From Apiospora phragmitis (Eukaryota > Ascomycota > Sordariomycetes > Amphisphaeriales > Apiosporaceae): a DNA stretch of 64,000 nucleotides. Under the pieces are notes generated by a model. It ran no database searches. It had not been told where the DNA came from and saw only the letters and a program-made list of their open reading frames with translations. The translations under genes and the position numbers were made by a program. The stretch covers positions 434,001 through 498,000 of the forward strand of contig JAQQWL010000018.1 of assembly GCA_038363925.1 (NCBI GenBank), in the 5' to 3' direction. This document shows positions 1 to 10,320 of the stretch, piece by piece. How positions within the stretch are numbered: the first letter of the stretch is position 1; each line of letters starts with the position of its first letter.

Positions 1-144
1 CGACACGGTAGGCGAACGGAAAGCGAGCGCCTGGGGCTATTTCTGGTATTCTAATATTACGATTAAAGAACTTTAAGGAAAGTCTATTCTCTGCCAAGCT
101 AATCCATACCTTTATTCTAAAATCCGTACCACATTAATACTGAA

Positions 145-1305
145 CTAGTTAGCCCATAGCTCGATATCTCGGATGAATCTATGTGCGACGCCCTGCTTCA
201 CGCCGTTTTTCGTATAGAATTCGACGTCTTATCTTTCTAACATAAGCTCCAGGTCCAGGCATTCGTCCAGTGTCAGCTTATATGCCTTTTGGTACTCTAT
301 CCGAGTAGAAATGCTGCTGAATCGGGACTGTTGCTAGTCTATATAGCTCCGAACTGCATTATCAAGCGGTTCTGGGATCTGGAGTCTAGTCTTACGCGCT
401 CCGCTTCCTATAGGGTCCGGCTGTAATCTACCCGGCTGCACGTTCGAAGCCTACGGAGATTGGGTGGGGAGCACATTAGTGATATTAATCGGCGGATAGC
501 TCGACACAGATAGGGCTCGCCGCTTCCGTCGGCGCTCTACGTCCTACTGTACTTCGGCGTAAATCTGCTTACGAATATCTTCGGGAACGTCGTCGTAGCT
601 CTGTAATGAACCACCGGTCTGTACGAATTTAATTATGCTTTCTAGATGATGCGTCTTTAGCTTATAATGCCTCTTGCCGACATTATCTATCCAGCAATGC
701 GGGCCCAGGTTGCAAGGCGGCCCAGGACATCGCATAAGGTTGTAGACATGCCGCCATACGGACGGACTACCTGTACTACCCTCTTCGGCCTTAACTTCTA
801 TATTCTGTCGCACGAGCATCTCCTGGGTGGCCGAAGGATGCTGTCGTTTAGTGCCTCGCCGGGAGGGGTTACCTAGGGTGCCGCCTGGCTCTATATAGTC
901 AAACCTTATGTCTATTCGGAGCTTCTTTCCCACGCGTAATAAATGGCTCCAAGCCTGGAGCTGGGTCTCCAGTGCTGTCCAGTTAATCTCGAGTCCATTA
1001 AAATGCAAGTGGAGGTCATGCTCCGTACGGTCGGTCACGGATACTATAGCGGACGTGTTATCAGGTCGAAGAGCCTTATTGGGGAATTTCCTTGCTAACA
1101 ACTTGCTTAGCTTCTCTTGTAGTGTCGTAACCCAGAAGGTGTGAGGTAGTATTGCTAGGTTTAGCTCCGTCTGTTTGGCGACTTGTTTGCTATTCACAAG
1201 TACCTTCCACTCTATCGTATAGATAATTTGCGGCGTATCGTCCTCTGGTTGTGAGCGACAAAGTAGACGCCGAACGTACGGCTTCTGCGGCACATCCCAT
1301 GCCTA
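145..1305 (-). pseudogene. Decayed copy of the Cys-motif/SAM-like-tail protein found at 31061-32488
   Basis: The minus frame from about 1293 to the stop at 145-147 aligns along its whole length with the intact 475-residue protein encoded at 31061-32488. Shared blocks include a centre reading MRCPGPPC-x-LGP-x-CW, then KHY-x-L-x-THH, a segment like DDVPxxxRxQxYAE, a TNVLP motif, and a C-terminal tail ending GVKxGxAxRFxRDxxxWA. The frame is interrupted by at least four in-frame stops between about 250 and 545. Three of them fall where the intact copy has Gln, Trp and Gln. No start methionine is seen; upstream of about 1305 further stops occur. Function is unknown in both copies. The Cys/His spacing suggests a metal-binding knuckle, which is inference. 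Identity is moderate, so the two are old paralogues and not a recent duplication. Confidence 0.75.
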
Positions 1306-1751
1306 CCTGTCCTAGTACACGCAAGTACGCCCCAAGCAGCACAACAGAAGCAAAAGGACGACATCGACTGCTTCCGTGATAAAGTTACCAACGATGGGAA
1401 GATGGATGAGCTCGATTCTAGACGGGAGACCAAGTGCACATCTGTGGCCGTGCTCCTCAGACCATATCAAATGACGGCTGTTGCTTAAGTAGCGTTATAC
1501 ATTTTAAAATGCAGTTGCCGCAGTAGAGGCTCGAAAACTACGATCGATAACTGGGCCATGGGAACAGAGTATCTTGATGAACTGGCCCAAAGCGCCATCA
1601 CTATGCTCCAAATAGCATATCCCAGCCCGTTACCGGAGACCAGGGATCAACCAGATCCCAGATTGTCCGATTATTCATCGCTGTCATTCCGATACTGGAT
1701 CGCCCATATCGCGGCCAACAGATCTTCTAGTCCATAGCCAATGGAGATGAC
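1306..1751. other. Interval without a recognisable gene
   Basis: Only short overlapping frames with no recognisable motif. It separates the decayed Cys-motif gene from the membrane-protein gene, both on the minus strand. Confidence 0.4.
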
Positions 1752-2480
1752 CTAATTTGTCAGAGTATCCATTTTCATATGGGATAGACCACCACTCACC
1801 AGTAGCATGTAGAGCCTAAGTACAGGAAGAAGACGCCAGTCTTTGGCATACGTTATGCCCATAGCACCGGCTACGACCACCACCGAAAGAAGAAACGCCT
1901 CCATGAAGACGTAGCCCTTCATCCGGTGCTTTTTCTGAGAATACACTATCCATTCACACGCTACCCATAACCGAAATGCGGCTGCAGACACGAGCATGAC
2001 GGTGCTTCCGTGGTAGGCATGGACACCTGCGATGATGATGCCCCCCAAAAAGGAACCCAGGGCTATCGGCATACCCACAGCGAGCCGGAGCAGACGTAAT
2101 GATCCATGTACTGATGGCCACATCCTGTTCACCCAGAAGCACTAGAAACGTCAGCATCGATGCTTTTCTGTACCATTCGGCCAATGTACCTGATTTACCA
2201 TGCTTACTGCTACGATAGAACCAAGCAGGTATATCGTCCAAATGTCGATTTCGACAACGATTGTGAGCGTAGCAAAAACGACCACGACCGCGAGTGACAT
2301 AATGATCTGGCTGATTGAAATAAATAGAAGTTCGAGGCGAAACTTCACACGGAGTAACTGGCAAGCCTTCAGCGGCTGTCCTACTCGTCGATGCTTACAA
2401 AGTACACCGAACGTATGGAGCAGCGTGGCCAACACACTCAGGCCGGCAGGAACGAAGCGCAGATCGTAGAGTATACTCAT
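1752..2480 (-). CDS. Multi-pass membrane protein, function unknown (two exons)
   Basis: Two minus-strand frames join through a 48 bp intron (2142-2189). The donor is GTACAT, a branch-like GCTGAC is present, and the acceptor is TTTCTAG. The exons, 2480-2190 and 2141-1752, give about 226 residues starting at ATG 2478-2480. Hydrophobic stretches near residues 8-28, 48-75, 77-97, 115-140 and 175-200 predict five or six membrane helices. Charged loops such as KHRR and YSQKKHRMK lie between them. It differs from the 'FAWFT' membrane proteins at 22.0 and 24.5 kb. I do not recognise the family. The clean phase-0 splice supports a real gene. Confidence 0.55.
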
Positions 2481-2527
2481 CAGAGCATGGGAGCTGTTTG
2501 GCGCTGGCCAGTGCTTGAAGAGGCGGT

Positions 2528-2745
2528 ACAGGAAGGAAGTAAAAGAACGGATAAGAGCTTCGGGCTGCCGTACTTATATTGGACCAGTCTTAAGAAGATC
2601 CTGACGGCCAGTTAGGTTGACGCATGCGCTATGGATGGCCATGGTGCTTGGAAGCACATTGATAGGTGGGAAACCGTACTTGCCTTGTTGCAGTCGGCCG
2701 CGACTCTGGCAAACTCAGTCAGACCAAGCCGGCATGACGAACGAC
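2528..2745 (+). repeat. Dispersed repeat R1, copy 1 (about 215 bp)
   Basis: It matches 7432-7650 in the same orientation. Both copies run from GGAAGTAAAAGAA through TTAGGTTGACGCATGCGC and GGAAGCACATTGATAGG to CATGACGAACGACT. Differences are mostly transitions. In the second copy it directly abuts the bZIP fragment fused to a MULE relic, so it may be the end of a DNA transposon. A 216-codon open frame at 2617-3267 starts inside this repeat and is probably not a gene. Confidence 0.75.
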
Positions 2746-3371
2746 TACGCTTTCCTACCAGTCATTCTCCAGGTGTTTGGCAAGCCAACTTGGTACCGTG
2801 TGTGCACTCCGCCATACCTGGCCAGGCGTCATACACACACCCACGCGGCATCAGACCATCTTGATTACACCAGACATACTGCTATGTGTAAAGCTCCGAT
2901 GTGTCTAGGATATTTAGTATGTTGGTTAAATCGTATTAGAGGTCACAACATATCTAGTCTGTCGCTTCCAATCAAGACCCCTGATCTGCGTTTCGCTGGT
3001 TCGGAGTCGATTGACCCTGCTTTACTCCCGTCTGCAGGTTTTCTAAACACGTACAATATGGGCAACCTATCCGACCTCTGTCAGCCATGGCCCCGTACGA
3101 TGAATCCAGCACTTTTCGGAGAAGGTGCGGAGTGTAGTGTACGATGGCCCGAGGACATCATCAGCGATAGAGCGAACTCTGCGGACAGTGATGCTGCGGC
3201 CTCTATGAAGCAGTCGCTTGACAGGCCATCTTTGCCTCCCAACAACAGTGTCGAGAGGCGAGCCTAGACTTGTATGGAGAAGACAAACGACCGAGGTACA
3301 AATGGCAAGGCTTTCGCGTACGGGAGAGAAACCTCACGGCCTTGACGGTAAAATTGCTGGTAGAATATAGA
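2746..3371. other. Interval without a recognisable gene
   Basis: A plus-strand open frame runs through to 3267, but it begins inside repeat R1 and shows no domain or splice support. Nothing else is visible. Confidence 0.4.
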
Positions 3372-3556
3372 AAATAAAGGTTTACTACCTGTATTGAAGG
3401 CTGATTACGGTGACTGACCATTGCATGGAAGCTATTGATGTTCGGCTCACGTTCCAAAAGAGTATGAATATTGAAGGGAGGTGAAAGAAGCGGGTTAAGG
3501 GGATGGCGGGTCTCGTCAGCTACAGGAGAAAGCAGCTGCGCTACGTGGGGCGGGTT
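3372..3556 (+). repeat. LTR-like dispersed repeat, copy 1
   Basis: It begins with AAGGTTTACTACCTGTATTG and continues to AAAAGAGTATGAATATT, GAAGCGGGTTAAGGGG and CTGCGCTACGTGGGG. The same order of blocks occurs at 55083-55256. Partial copies lie at 20420, 41742 (inverted), 45572 and 48262. The arrangement resembles fungal Gypsy LTR sequence read from its 3' end. The naming as an LTR is from memory of such elements. Confidence 0.6.
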
Positions 3557-3639
3557 ACTAGTCTTATTTTGTCCTCGCGAAACGCCCATCAATCAAGACG
3601 CATTATGGCCCCTTTCCCACCTTGTTTCTTGCCTTCATG

Positions 3640-3890
3640 GCGGCTGTCAAACAATCGAGAGTAATTCGACTGTTCTTTGGCGCCTGCACCGTGCAGCAAA
3701 GGACTTCCTGCGGATCCCACCCTGCTCCTTTCCGTGTACAATCGTCCACTCCACGTTCGAAGCTTCAGCCTCCACTCCTGGACCAGCTCGGCACCGCCCA
3801 CCACTTCTTCCCCGATGATAGTACCCAGCCACTGATCATACCGTGCAAAGCTTGGAGAGATAGCACCGGCTGCGAAAAAGCACTTCCTGA
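3640..3890 (-). pseudogene. Chromodomain-protein fragment with internal deletion
   Basis: The minus frame contains DQWLGTIIGEEV followed at once by GGAELVQEWRLKLRT and SGRLYTERSRVG. The copy at 20774-21250 has the same flanking blocks, but with a chromo-like core between them (HYRVQWEPTFEPDSNLVDMA). About 20 residues of that core are missing here, so this is an internally deleted relic. It lies about 85 bp from an LTR-like repeat. Confidence 0.6.
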
Positions 3891-3949
3891 TAGAAAGTCT
3901 AGCATCGCAAGATGACTGCATATAATCAACCAGTCAGTCCTGCACCCGT

Positions 3950-4080
3950 CTCATTTTGACGACTGTACCTTGAGGTACGAACACAATAGGACCGGAAGTA
4001 GCTTCAGGTAGCATGGTCAGAACAGGTGCAAATAACTAAATTGGTTTCTTATGTTACTGGTAGGTACGAACCAGAAGAGC
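3950..4080 (+). repeat. Dispersed repeat R3, copy 1
   Basis: It matches the reverse complement of 59792-59909. Shared blocks are GACGACTGTACCTTGAGGTA, GGACCGGAAGTAGCTTCAGG and TAGCATGGTCAG, ending in GGTAGGTACGAACCAGAAGAG. Both ends contain GGTACGAAC, so the unit may be a small element or a terminal piece of one. Confidence 0.7.
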
Positions 4081-4168
4081 GGTATTGAAGATTTGGTGAT
4101 TTATGGCGTTGCGGTTGCGCAATTGACTGATTCGTAGCGAATGTGCCGTTCAATTGTGACCTACGTTA

Positions 4169-4286
4169 CAGTCACTAGCGAAACCTACGTCCTCTTTCCA
4201 CTCTTTGATAGTTTCCGTTTTAGACCTTTTTGCAGGGGTAACTGTTGACACTATGTACCCCGCCATGCTCGCAAGTACAGAGCCAA
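4169..4286 (+). repeat. Dispersed repeat R4, copy 1
   Basis: About 118 bp, starting CAGTCACTAGCGAAACCT and ending CCCCGCCATGCTCGCA. It is nearly identical to 4863-4980 and is found inverted at about 5345-5460. Confidence 0.75.
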
Positions 4287-4380
4287 TACAACCTAGATAT
4301 ATATGTGTATTCAACACATCATAATACTCCATTATTGGCGAAGTATATAATATACCCCCTCTAGCTTTTGACAGCTTTTA

Positions 4381-4856
4381 AGCTCTTCTAACCTTGGAAA
4401 CAAAAGTTGCTTTCGTCGATCGGGACCAAACGGGCAGTTTCCGCCATTCCATATGTACTTGCATTCCTGGACCTCGGTTACCGTCTTTCGATCTATTTCT
4501 AGCTTACGCTTCTTTCCTCATCCCGCCGTATACAGCGGCCAAAGGCCAAATTCAGCCGCAACACAGAGTATGACTTAATTGGCCATCGTTGCCATTTCTG
4601 GCCTGCAAATCCTCAGGTGATGAGCCCTAGGACGGAAAATGCATCGAAGTCAGGATCTACGTCTAGAACACGGTAGTGCTTACACTAGAAGGGGTACAGT
4701 AATAGATTATGTGTGTGCGTAGAAGTCATGTTCTAGCGGGAATGCGTTCTAGTCCCATCCCTGCCGAGGCGCAATGAGACCCTTATTTGACCAAATCCTA
4801 ATCAGTGACTCCAATTGCCTGATAAGTGTCGCTAAAGCAAAATGCCATATTTGCCT
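4381..4856. other. Interval without a recognisable gene
   Basis: No convincing frame or repeat partner was seen within the window. Confidence 0.4.
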
Positions 4857-5045
4857 TTAATACAGTCACTAGCGAAACCTGCGTCCTCTTCCCACTCTTT
4901 GCTAGTTTCCGTTTTAGACCCTTTTTGCAGGGGTAGCTGTTGACACCATGTACCCCGCCATGCTCGCATGTACAGAGTCGAGTTTTGGCTTTGCTTACCC
5001 CTCCCTTTGTACATCCATAAATCGATTACAATACTCTGCAACTAC
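4857..5045 (+). repeat. Left arm of an imperfect inverted repeat containing R4 copy 2
   Basis: The reverse complement of this arm aligns with 5273-5462 over about 190 bp, at roughly 80 percent identity by eye. Shared blocks include GATTTATGGATGTA, GGGTACAT, TCAACAGCTACCCCT and GACTGTA. The arms are separated by about 230 bp and could form a long hairpin. Confidence 0.7.
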
Positions 5046-5272
5046 TGTATGCTACACAAGAGCTAGAGTTAGAAACCGCTGACAGTCTATGAGCTATTTG
5101 GCTCTGCAATCGTTCGTGTAAGCGTCTACAAACAGATATTTTGACAGAACTCGGTCAGCCTTACTGTATGTAATGAATCAACGCCAGAAACGATGTTGAC
5201 TGGATTGTTTGTCAAAAAAAACATTTTTTGCAGTTTCTACTGTAGCTCTGGCTCTTTTTGATCACAAAGTAC

Positions 5273-5462
5273 TTCCAGAGTACTGTAATTGATTTATGGA
5301 TGTATAAGAGAAGGAGAAGCAAAGGTAGGAATTAGCTCTATACCTACGACCATGGCAGGGTACATAGTATCAACAGCTACCCCTCAAAAGCGGGTCCAAA
5401 ACGGGAACTATCAAAGAGTGGATAGAGGACGTAGGTTTTGCTAGCGACTGTAGTTTAGTCGG
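5273..5462 (-). repeat. Right arm of the inverted repeat (R4 copy 3)
   Basis: Inverted partner of 4857-5045. It ends about 130 bp upstream of the ATG of the J-domain-like gene at 5590, so it may overlap that gene's promoter. Confidence 0.7.
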
Positions 5463-5589
5463 TATTGGCACTCTTATTCTACATCAAAGTCAAATCTTGG
5501 AAGTAAAGCGGACTATAAATATTGATGTGTGACTAGGTCTCTCATCTCCCGTGTGCTGCCATTCTCACATCCACTCCCTAAGCATTACA

Positions 5590-7207
5590 ATGGCAGCGGA
5601 CAATAAGAACCCCAAATCGTCAGCTTCTTCAAAGATCCAAAGAAGGGCCAGAAAGACTGTCCTTCGGGCAAAAATAATTTCAGGGTCTTTGAGTCCCGAT
5701 GAGCAAGCTGAATTAGATAAACTGGAGGAGAAGCCAGATGATGGTATGGATATAGATAGCGACGACGCGAAACATGAAGATCCAGTTCTGGCAAGAATCC
5801 AGCAAGAGTTTGACTCCGAAAATCCAAACTACTATACCCTTTTCGGCTTGACACCCCCGAAAGGCGCGGAAGAGCCTTTAGACACCGACAGCCAATCTCG
5901 GCTCCAAAAAGTGGGAGCGCAATACTTGTTCGCTGTGAACCAGAGCGAAGCTCAGAATAAGGCGGAATTGGTCGAATGTGAGTTCAGAAGTATGGGTGTA
6001 GAGGTAGACGTACTAATAGACTATGTAGTCATCAAAGCCGCAGGCAATACACTCTCACACCCCGATTCGAAAATCAAATACGACGAAGAACGCGTGAGAC
6101 GGAATGCGGCTGAAATGGGGGGACAGAAAAATAGCAATTCAGGCCTCTTCATACCCAGCGATAAGCAAGCGGACCTGCTAGAACTTTATAATGGGATCAC
6201 CACAGACTTGGAAGCCTACCCTCGATAAGGCCGATAATCCTAACAAGACGCCTGAAGAGCTTGCGAAGGAGAATTGCGAGCCACTCGATCGATTCAACGA
6301 TAAGCTTGTGACGGATTATGGAGAGGAATACGGCAGAGAATATGCGCTCCCGTACTCCTATTTGAAATCCAAATACCGGGAGGTATCTAGGCTGGAGAAA
6401 ACGATTGACACAGCGATTGGTGACGATAAGGAGGCTTCGTACAGAGAGCTTCAGACCCTTCACGCCACGATTCAAAAGTATCTGGTAACAAGAAATCTCC
6501 CCGGAGACTGGGCATCCCTGCTGCATACCCCGCCCCCGCCAGCCAATTTTGATACGTCGATTGATTCCAAGTGGGATCATTGCTACAGTGCATACCCCAG
6601 AAACAAGGCTGGAGATAAGATCTTCATCGCATGGAGGAGAAAGCCGAACCCAGTGTCAGATAAAAAAGACAAAATCTTCCTGATGACACCTCATGGACTC
6701 CTTTGCGAGGATATCGACGCATATGATTCAGAATTTATTAACTTCCCCGAGATGCATCCGGAATACGAGTATCTCAAAACAGTCCATCATTACGAAAAGG
6801 CCGAGATTACCGGGATTCAGGATGCCTGGTCGAAAGGTGGAGGATCAGAAAAGGCGTACCCAACAATCTATTGCCTCCTCCAGTTTAAGGGTACGAATGT
6901 CTTTCGAGTCGCCAGCCGTAGTACAGCAGTATGCTATCAGAAAGGTTTTGGTGACTCGGCTATTGCTATCTGCGAGGGTAAAGGGATCATATTCGAGAAA
7001 CCCCACAGCGAAACGGGGACTAGCAAGAAGACGCATGGAAAGAAGAAAGTTGGCACAAGAAGAGTTTGGGCAGACGACGATAAAACCCATTCGAAAAAAC
7101 AGTTGGAAGATTCTGAAGTGTTGCGTTTGCGAGGACAGGTGGAAGAACTCGCTGAAATGTTGAATAAAGTGCTCGGAACATTAAAGGCTCCTGTCATGGC
7201 CCAGTAG
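5590..7207 (+). CDS. J-domain-like protein with C-terminal coiled coil, one-base frameshift
   Basis: Two overlapping frames (ATG 5590 to 6228, and to 7207) look like one gene. Removing one G from the GGG at 6193-6195 gives a continuous product of about 540 residues across the junction ELYNGSPQTWKPTLDK. Around residues 75-165 the first part resembles a DnaJ domain. It has NYYTLFGLTP like helix I and AAGNTLSHPDSKIKYDEER like the end of helices III-IV. The canonical HPD loop between helices II and III is not visible, so Hsp70 stimulation is doubtful. The C-terminus (about residues 505-535) is a leucine-rich coiled coil, VLRLRGQVEELAEMLNKVL. The ATG at 5590 is preferred over an upstream GTG. The frameshift may be a sequence error, a pseudogene mutation or, less likely, recoding. 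Confidence 0.6.
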
Positions 7208-7273
7208 AATGACAGATTGACGTGGGGGACCATGGAAACAGCAGGTCTGATTTGCTAGTCTTTCCCACATTTT

Positions 7274-7318
7274 CCCTTTCTCCTTTCTCCTTTCTCCTTT
7301 CTCCTTTCTCCTTTCTCT
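7274..7318 (+). repeat. Seven-base microsatellite (CCTTTCT)n
   Basis: Five to six tandem copies of a CCTTTCT unit downstream of the J-domain-like gene. An (AC)n tract follows at about 7405-7420, leading into AATTTATTAAC. The same AC tract plus AATTTATTAAC occurs at about 58850-58869. Confidence 0.8.
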
Positions 7319-7431
7319 CTTCCTTAGATACGTAGTCAAACTCAATTAATTCATCGACTTGTTTGATTGAATATACGAAGTGTGTTGGCGGGACGAGGAT
7401 GCTATACACACACACACACAATTTATTAACA

Positions 7432-7650
7432 GAAAGGAAGTAAAAGAATGGATAAGAGATTTGGGCTGCCGTACTTTTATTGCACCAGACTTAAGATCCT
7501 GACGGCCAGTTAGGTTGACGCATGCGCAATGGATTAGCCATGGGGCTTGGAAGCACATTGATAGGCGGGAAATCGCATCTGCCTTGCTGCAATCGGTCAT
7601 GGCGACTCTACCCAGTTCGATCCGACTAGGCCGCCATGACGAACGACTGG
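7432..7650 (+). repeat. Dispersed repeat R1, copy 2
   Basis: Direct copy of 2528-2745. Its right edge is the point where homology to the bZIP gene at 25340-26069 begins (GCCAGTATTCAGCTCGACG). It is therefore one of three segments in a chimera: R1, bZIP piece, MULE. Confidence 0.75.
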
Positions 7651-7654
7651 CGGC

Positions 7655-8047
7655 CAGTATTCAGCTCGACGCAGCAGCATTGCTTTCTCGCCCTCGAGCA
7701 GACCAGAAGAGGATTGGACCAAGATTTCAGACCTTGCCGAGCGCAGACAGGTAGGAATTTGTATTACTCAGCGCATTTACAGTGCGTAACGTCGATCATG
7801 TGTATGAGTGCCCCCATCGGACGAGCCTACTAACTTCTACAGGAAAGAAGCTCAAGAGACGCTTAGAAGACCTTGAGAAGGGATCCGATACTAATAGCAC
7901 CCCTGTGGGTGCCGAGAATCAGGCACAGGCGCCCAGAAAGGAGACCAAGAGACCGAGTATGAAATCAGATTCCAATGTAGCCTCTTACAAGGCACCCCTG
8001 CCTGCATCGCAGTGTATACCACCTATGTATATCGATCATGAGCGGTT
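7655..8047 (+). pseudogene. bZIP gene fragment, intron retained, fused to a MULE relic
   Basis: About 390 bp that are nearly identical to the reverse complement of about 25675-26065, including the 61 bp intron and its splice sites. The copying was therefore at DNA level. The duplicated part covers the N-terminal region, the basic region and the start of the zipper (KKLKRRLEDLEKGSD). Here the basic region reads RQVGICITQRIYR where the other copy has RRVQNRIAQRNYR. The invariant Asn and one Arg are lost, so DNA binding should be destroyed. Several differences are G-to-A or C-to-T. Homology stops at about 8047 inside the codons for DHERL, where the transposase frame begins. Confidence 0.8.
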
Positions 8048-10119
8048 AAAGCTGTCCTCTTTGCCCATCCGGATTCGCTCGCATACCTCCAGAGCTATCC
8101 GGATATTTTGATACTGGATTGCACCTATAAAACGAATAAGTACGGAATGCCACTTCTAGATATGATTGGTGTCGATGCCTCTCAGCGGTCCTTTTGTATC
8201 GCATTCGCATTCCTCACTGGAGAAGCTGAGCCGGACTTTGTCTGGGCCTTGGACCGTCTTAAATCGCTATACGAGATTAGCAACTCTCGTTTTCCCTCAC
8301 TCATTCTGACCGATCGTTGTCTCGCCTGTATAAACGCGATTCCGACCGCCTTCCCTTCTGCTACGTCGTTGCTATGTCTTTGGCATGCGAACAAGGCAGT
8401 CCTTCGTCACTGCCAACCAGCGTTCACCCGTCAACTACCAATCCGACAGCGAGAGAGACAATCCGAGAATATGGAAGCTTGGAAGGTCTTTCACCAGCAC
8501 TGGCACCAGATCATGAAGTCTCCTACCGAGGAGATATTGGACCAACGCGTAGCCGAGTTCGAGCAGAAGTACATCACGACCCACATCGACGAGGTGGCAT
8601 ATGTGAAAGCCACGTGGCTCGACTTATACAAAAAGAGAAGCTTGTGAAGGCCTGGGTCGATTGCCACCTTCATTTTGGCAACGCTGTTACATCCCAGGTT
8701 GAGGGTGTCCATGCACTCCTTAAAAGCCATCTGAAAAGGTCCACTCTGGACCTATTTGAGGCCTGGAAAGCAATTAAGCACGCGCTGCTTAATCAACTTG
8801 CCGAGCTAAGGTCCAATCAGGCTAAGCAGCAAATCCGGACCCCGATCGAGCTTTCCGGACCACTATATAGCGGTGTACGTGGCTGGGTATCACATAAGGC
8901 ACTTAGGAAGGTTGAAAAACAACGGAAGCTTCTATTAAGAGGTAACGGACTTCCTTCGGCACGTTGCACGGGCTCTTTCACCCAGTCACAAGGACTGTCA
9001 TGCGTCCACCGGCTCGAGGCGTTATGGGCCGAAAACAAATCCCTCCAGCTCCAAGACTTTCACTCACATTAGCACCTAGCCCGCAACTCTGCTGCACCTT
9101 TTCTTCTTGAGCCTCGCCAGCGTATCGATTCGGCTACTATCGCCTCATCTTTACCTCCGACAAGTAACCGACGAGAATCGAGTGGCTTCAAGGTTGTTGA
9201 AAACGTAATTCTACCGAGAGGACCACCCCAATGCGCCAGCTGCCATGCTGTCGGCCATAGAAAGACGTCCCATCTATGCCCTTTAAGGCATACAGCCTTA
9301 AGAGCACGGGTAGAGGCAGCTTCCTACCAATTAAAAACGGCACAGAAATCGATTTCTGAGGTACAGTCGCAGCCACCTGTACCGGATATTCCCACACAGT
9401 CTATTCCATCAGACAATGCTGCTTCGCCCGAACCCGAACTCCCAGTTCCGCCTACCCTCGAGCTACCTACATGCACCAACTGCCATATCACTGGCCATAC
9501 CAAGTTCTCCTCTGTATGCCCTTTAAGGGATACAGAGCTAAGAAAACAGGTAGACGCAGTTCAGCAACGAGCAAGAGCGCTACAGGGTTCGATTTCTGAA
9601 GCACAATCACGATCTATGATCCCCGAAATCTTCGAGGCTACGACTACACCAGAGACAGAGCAGCAGTTGGACCAACAGCCGGAACCGCGGCAGCCAGAGC
9701 AGCCTATAAAGTACGATGACCCGAGGGCTATTTACCAGAAATACATCTCCGCAAGAGACACTTGGTATAAGAATCAGCCTCGTGGAAGCTATGTGAATAA
9801 GCAGATGTACCGGAAAGCAATGGGTTTACCACTGCGGTACAATAATGCAAGTTACGATTGGTGCTTAGATTATAAGCAAATGACCAAACATTGCGTGACT
9901 CCAGCAGGGACGAGAGACTGGAAGAGAGAAGAGATGATGGCATACTTGGACTGGGATAGGTCGGAATCGGATCGGATTGATGCACAAATAGCTAAAGAGT
10001 CGGCAAATAGTTATCTAACAGGAGAGGTATGGGGGAGCTCTGGAGAAGGGCAGACCAAGACCGCGAGAAACAGCAAGCTATTTATACAGCTGAACAAGTC
10101 GACGAGGATTGTATTATAG
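8048..10119 (+). pseudogene. MULE (Mutator-like, fungal Hop type) transposase, 5'-truncated and broken
   Basis: The frame contains LILDCTYKTNKYGMPLLDMI, WALDRLKSLYE, LTDRCLACINAI and LCLWHANKAVLRHC. These match the catalytic core of fungal MULE transposases, with DDE Asp at LDCTYK and LTDR. The frame shifts within the A-run at 8630-8634 (adding one A restores it), then continues to a TAG at 9070-9072 where a TGG Trp would fit (HSH-stop-HL). Without that stop it stays open to 10119. The distal part has two zinc knuckles, CASCHAVGHRKTSHLCPLR and CTNCHITGHTKFSSVCPLR, 240 bp apart, each followed by a similar coiled segment. The N-terminal DNA-binding part is absent and is replaced by the bZIP fragment. 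Non-functional as it stands. Confidence 0.85.
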
Positions 10120-10219
10120 TTCGACCATAGGTTTTGAGGGTATATTGACGTTTCTGTGTTTTAATTGCGCTATCTAAACTGCGCTTTATGATATAAGCTG
10201 CGATACCGGAAGGGCTAGG

Positions 10220-10320
10220 CCAAATAAGGTGAAAACGCTAAACTAGGAGTAGAAAATCCACGGGCCCGTAGATTTTTAAATTTACGGGTACCCGTAGACC
10301 TATGGGCTCCCGGCGCGAAA
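10220..10320 (+). other. Palindrome-rich stretch, possible transposon end
   Basis: It contains ACGGGCCCGT, TTTTTAAATTT and ACGGGTACCCGT in succession, then TAGACCTATGGGCTCCCGG. It lies 100 bp beyond the MULE relic. Such nested GC palindromes resemble terminal sequence of fungal DNA transposons. No matching opposite end was found, so the element boundary is not established. Confidence 0.35.

Noticed and set aside
2617..3267. 216-codon plus-strand open frame
   Set aside because: It starts inside dispersed repeat R1 and has no domain, composition or splice support.
6178..6228. Programmed ribosomal frameshift in the J-domain-like gene
   Set aside because: No slippery heptamer or pseudoknot is visible at the overlap. 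The same kind of homopolymer break recurs in unrelated genes, favouring indel error.
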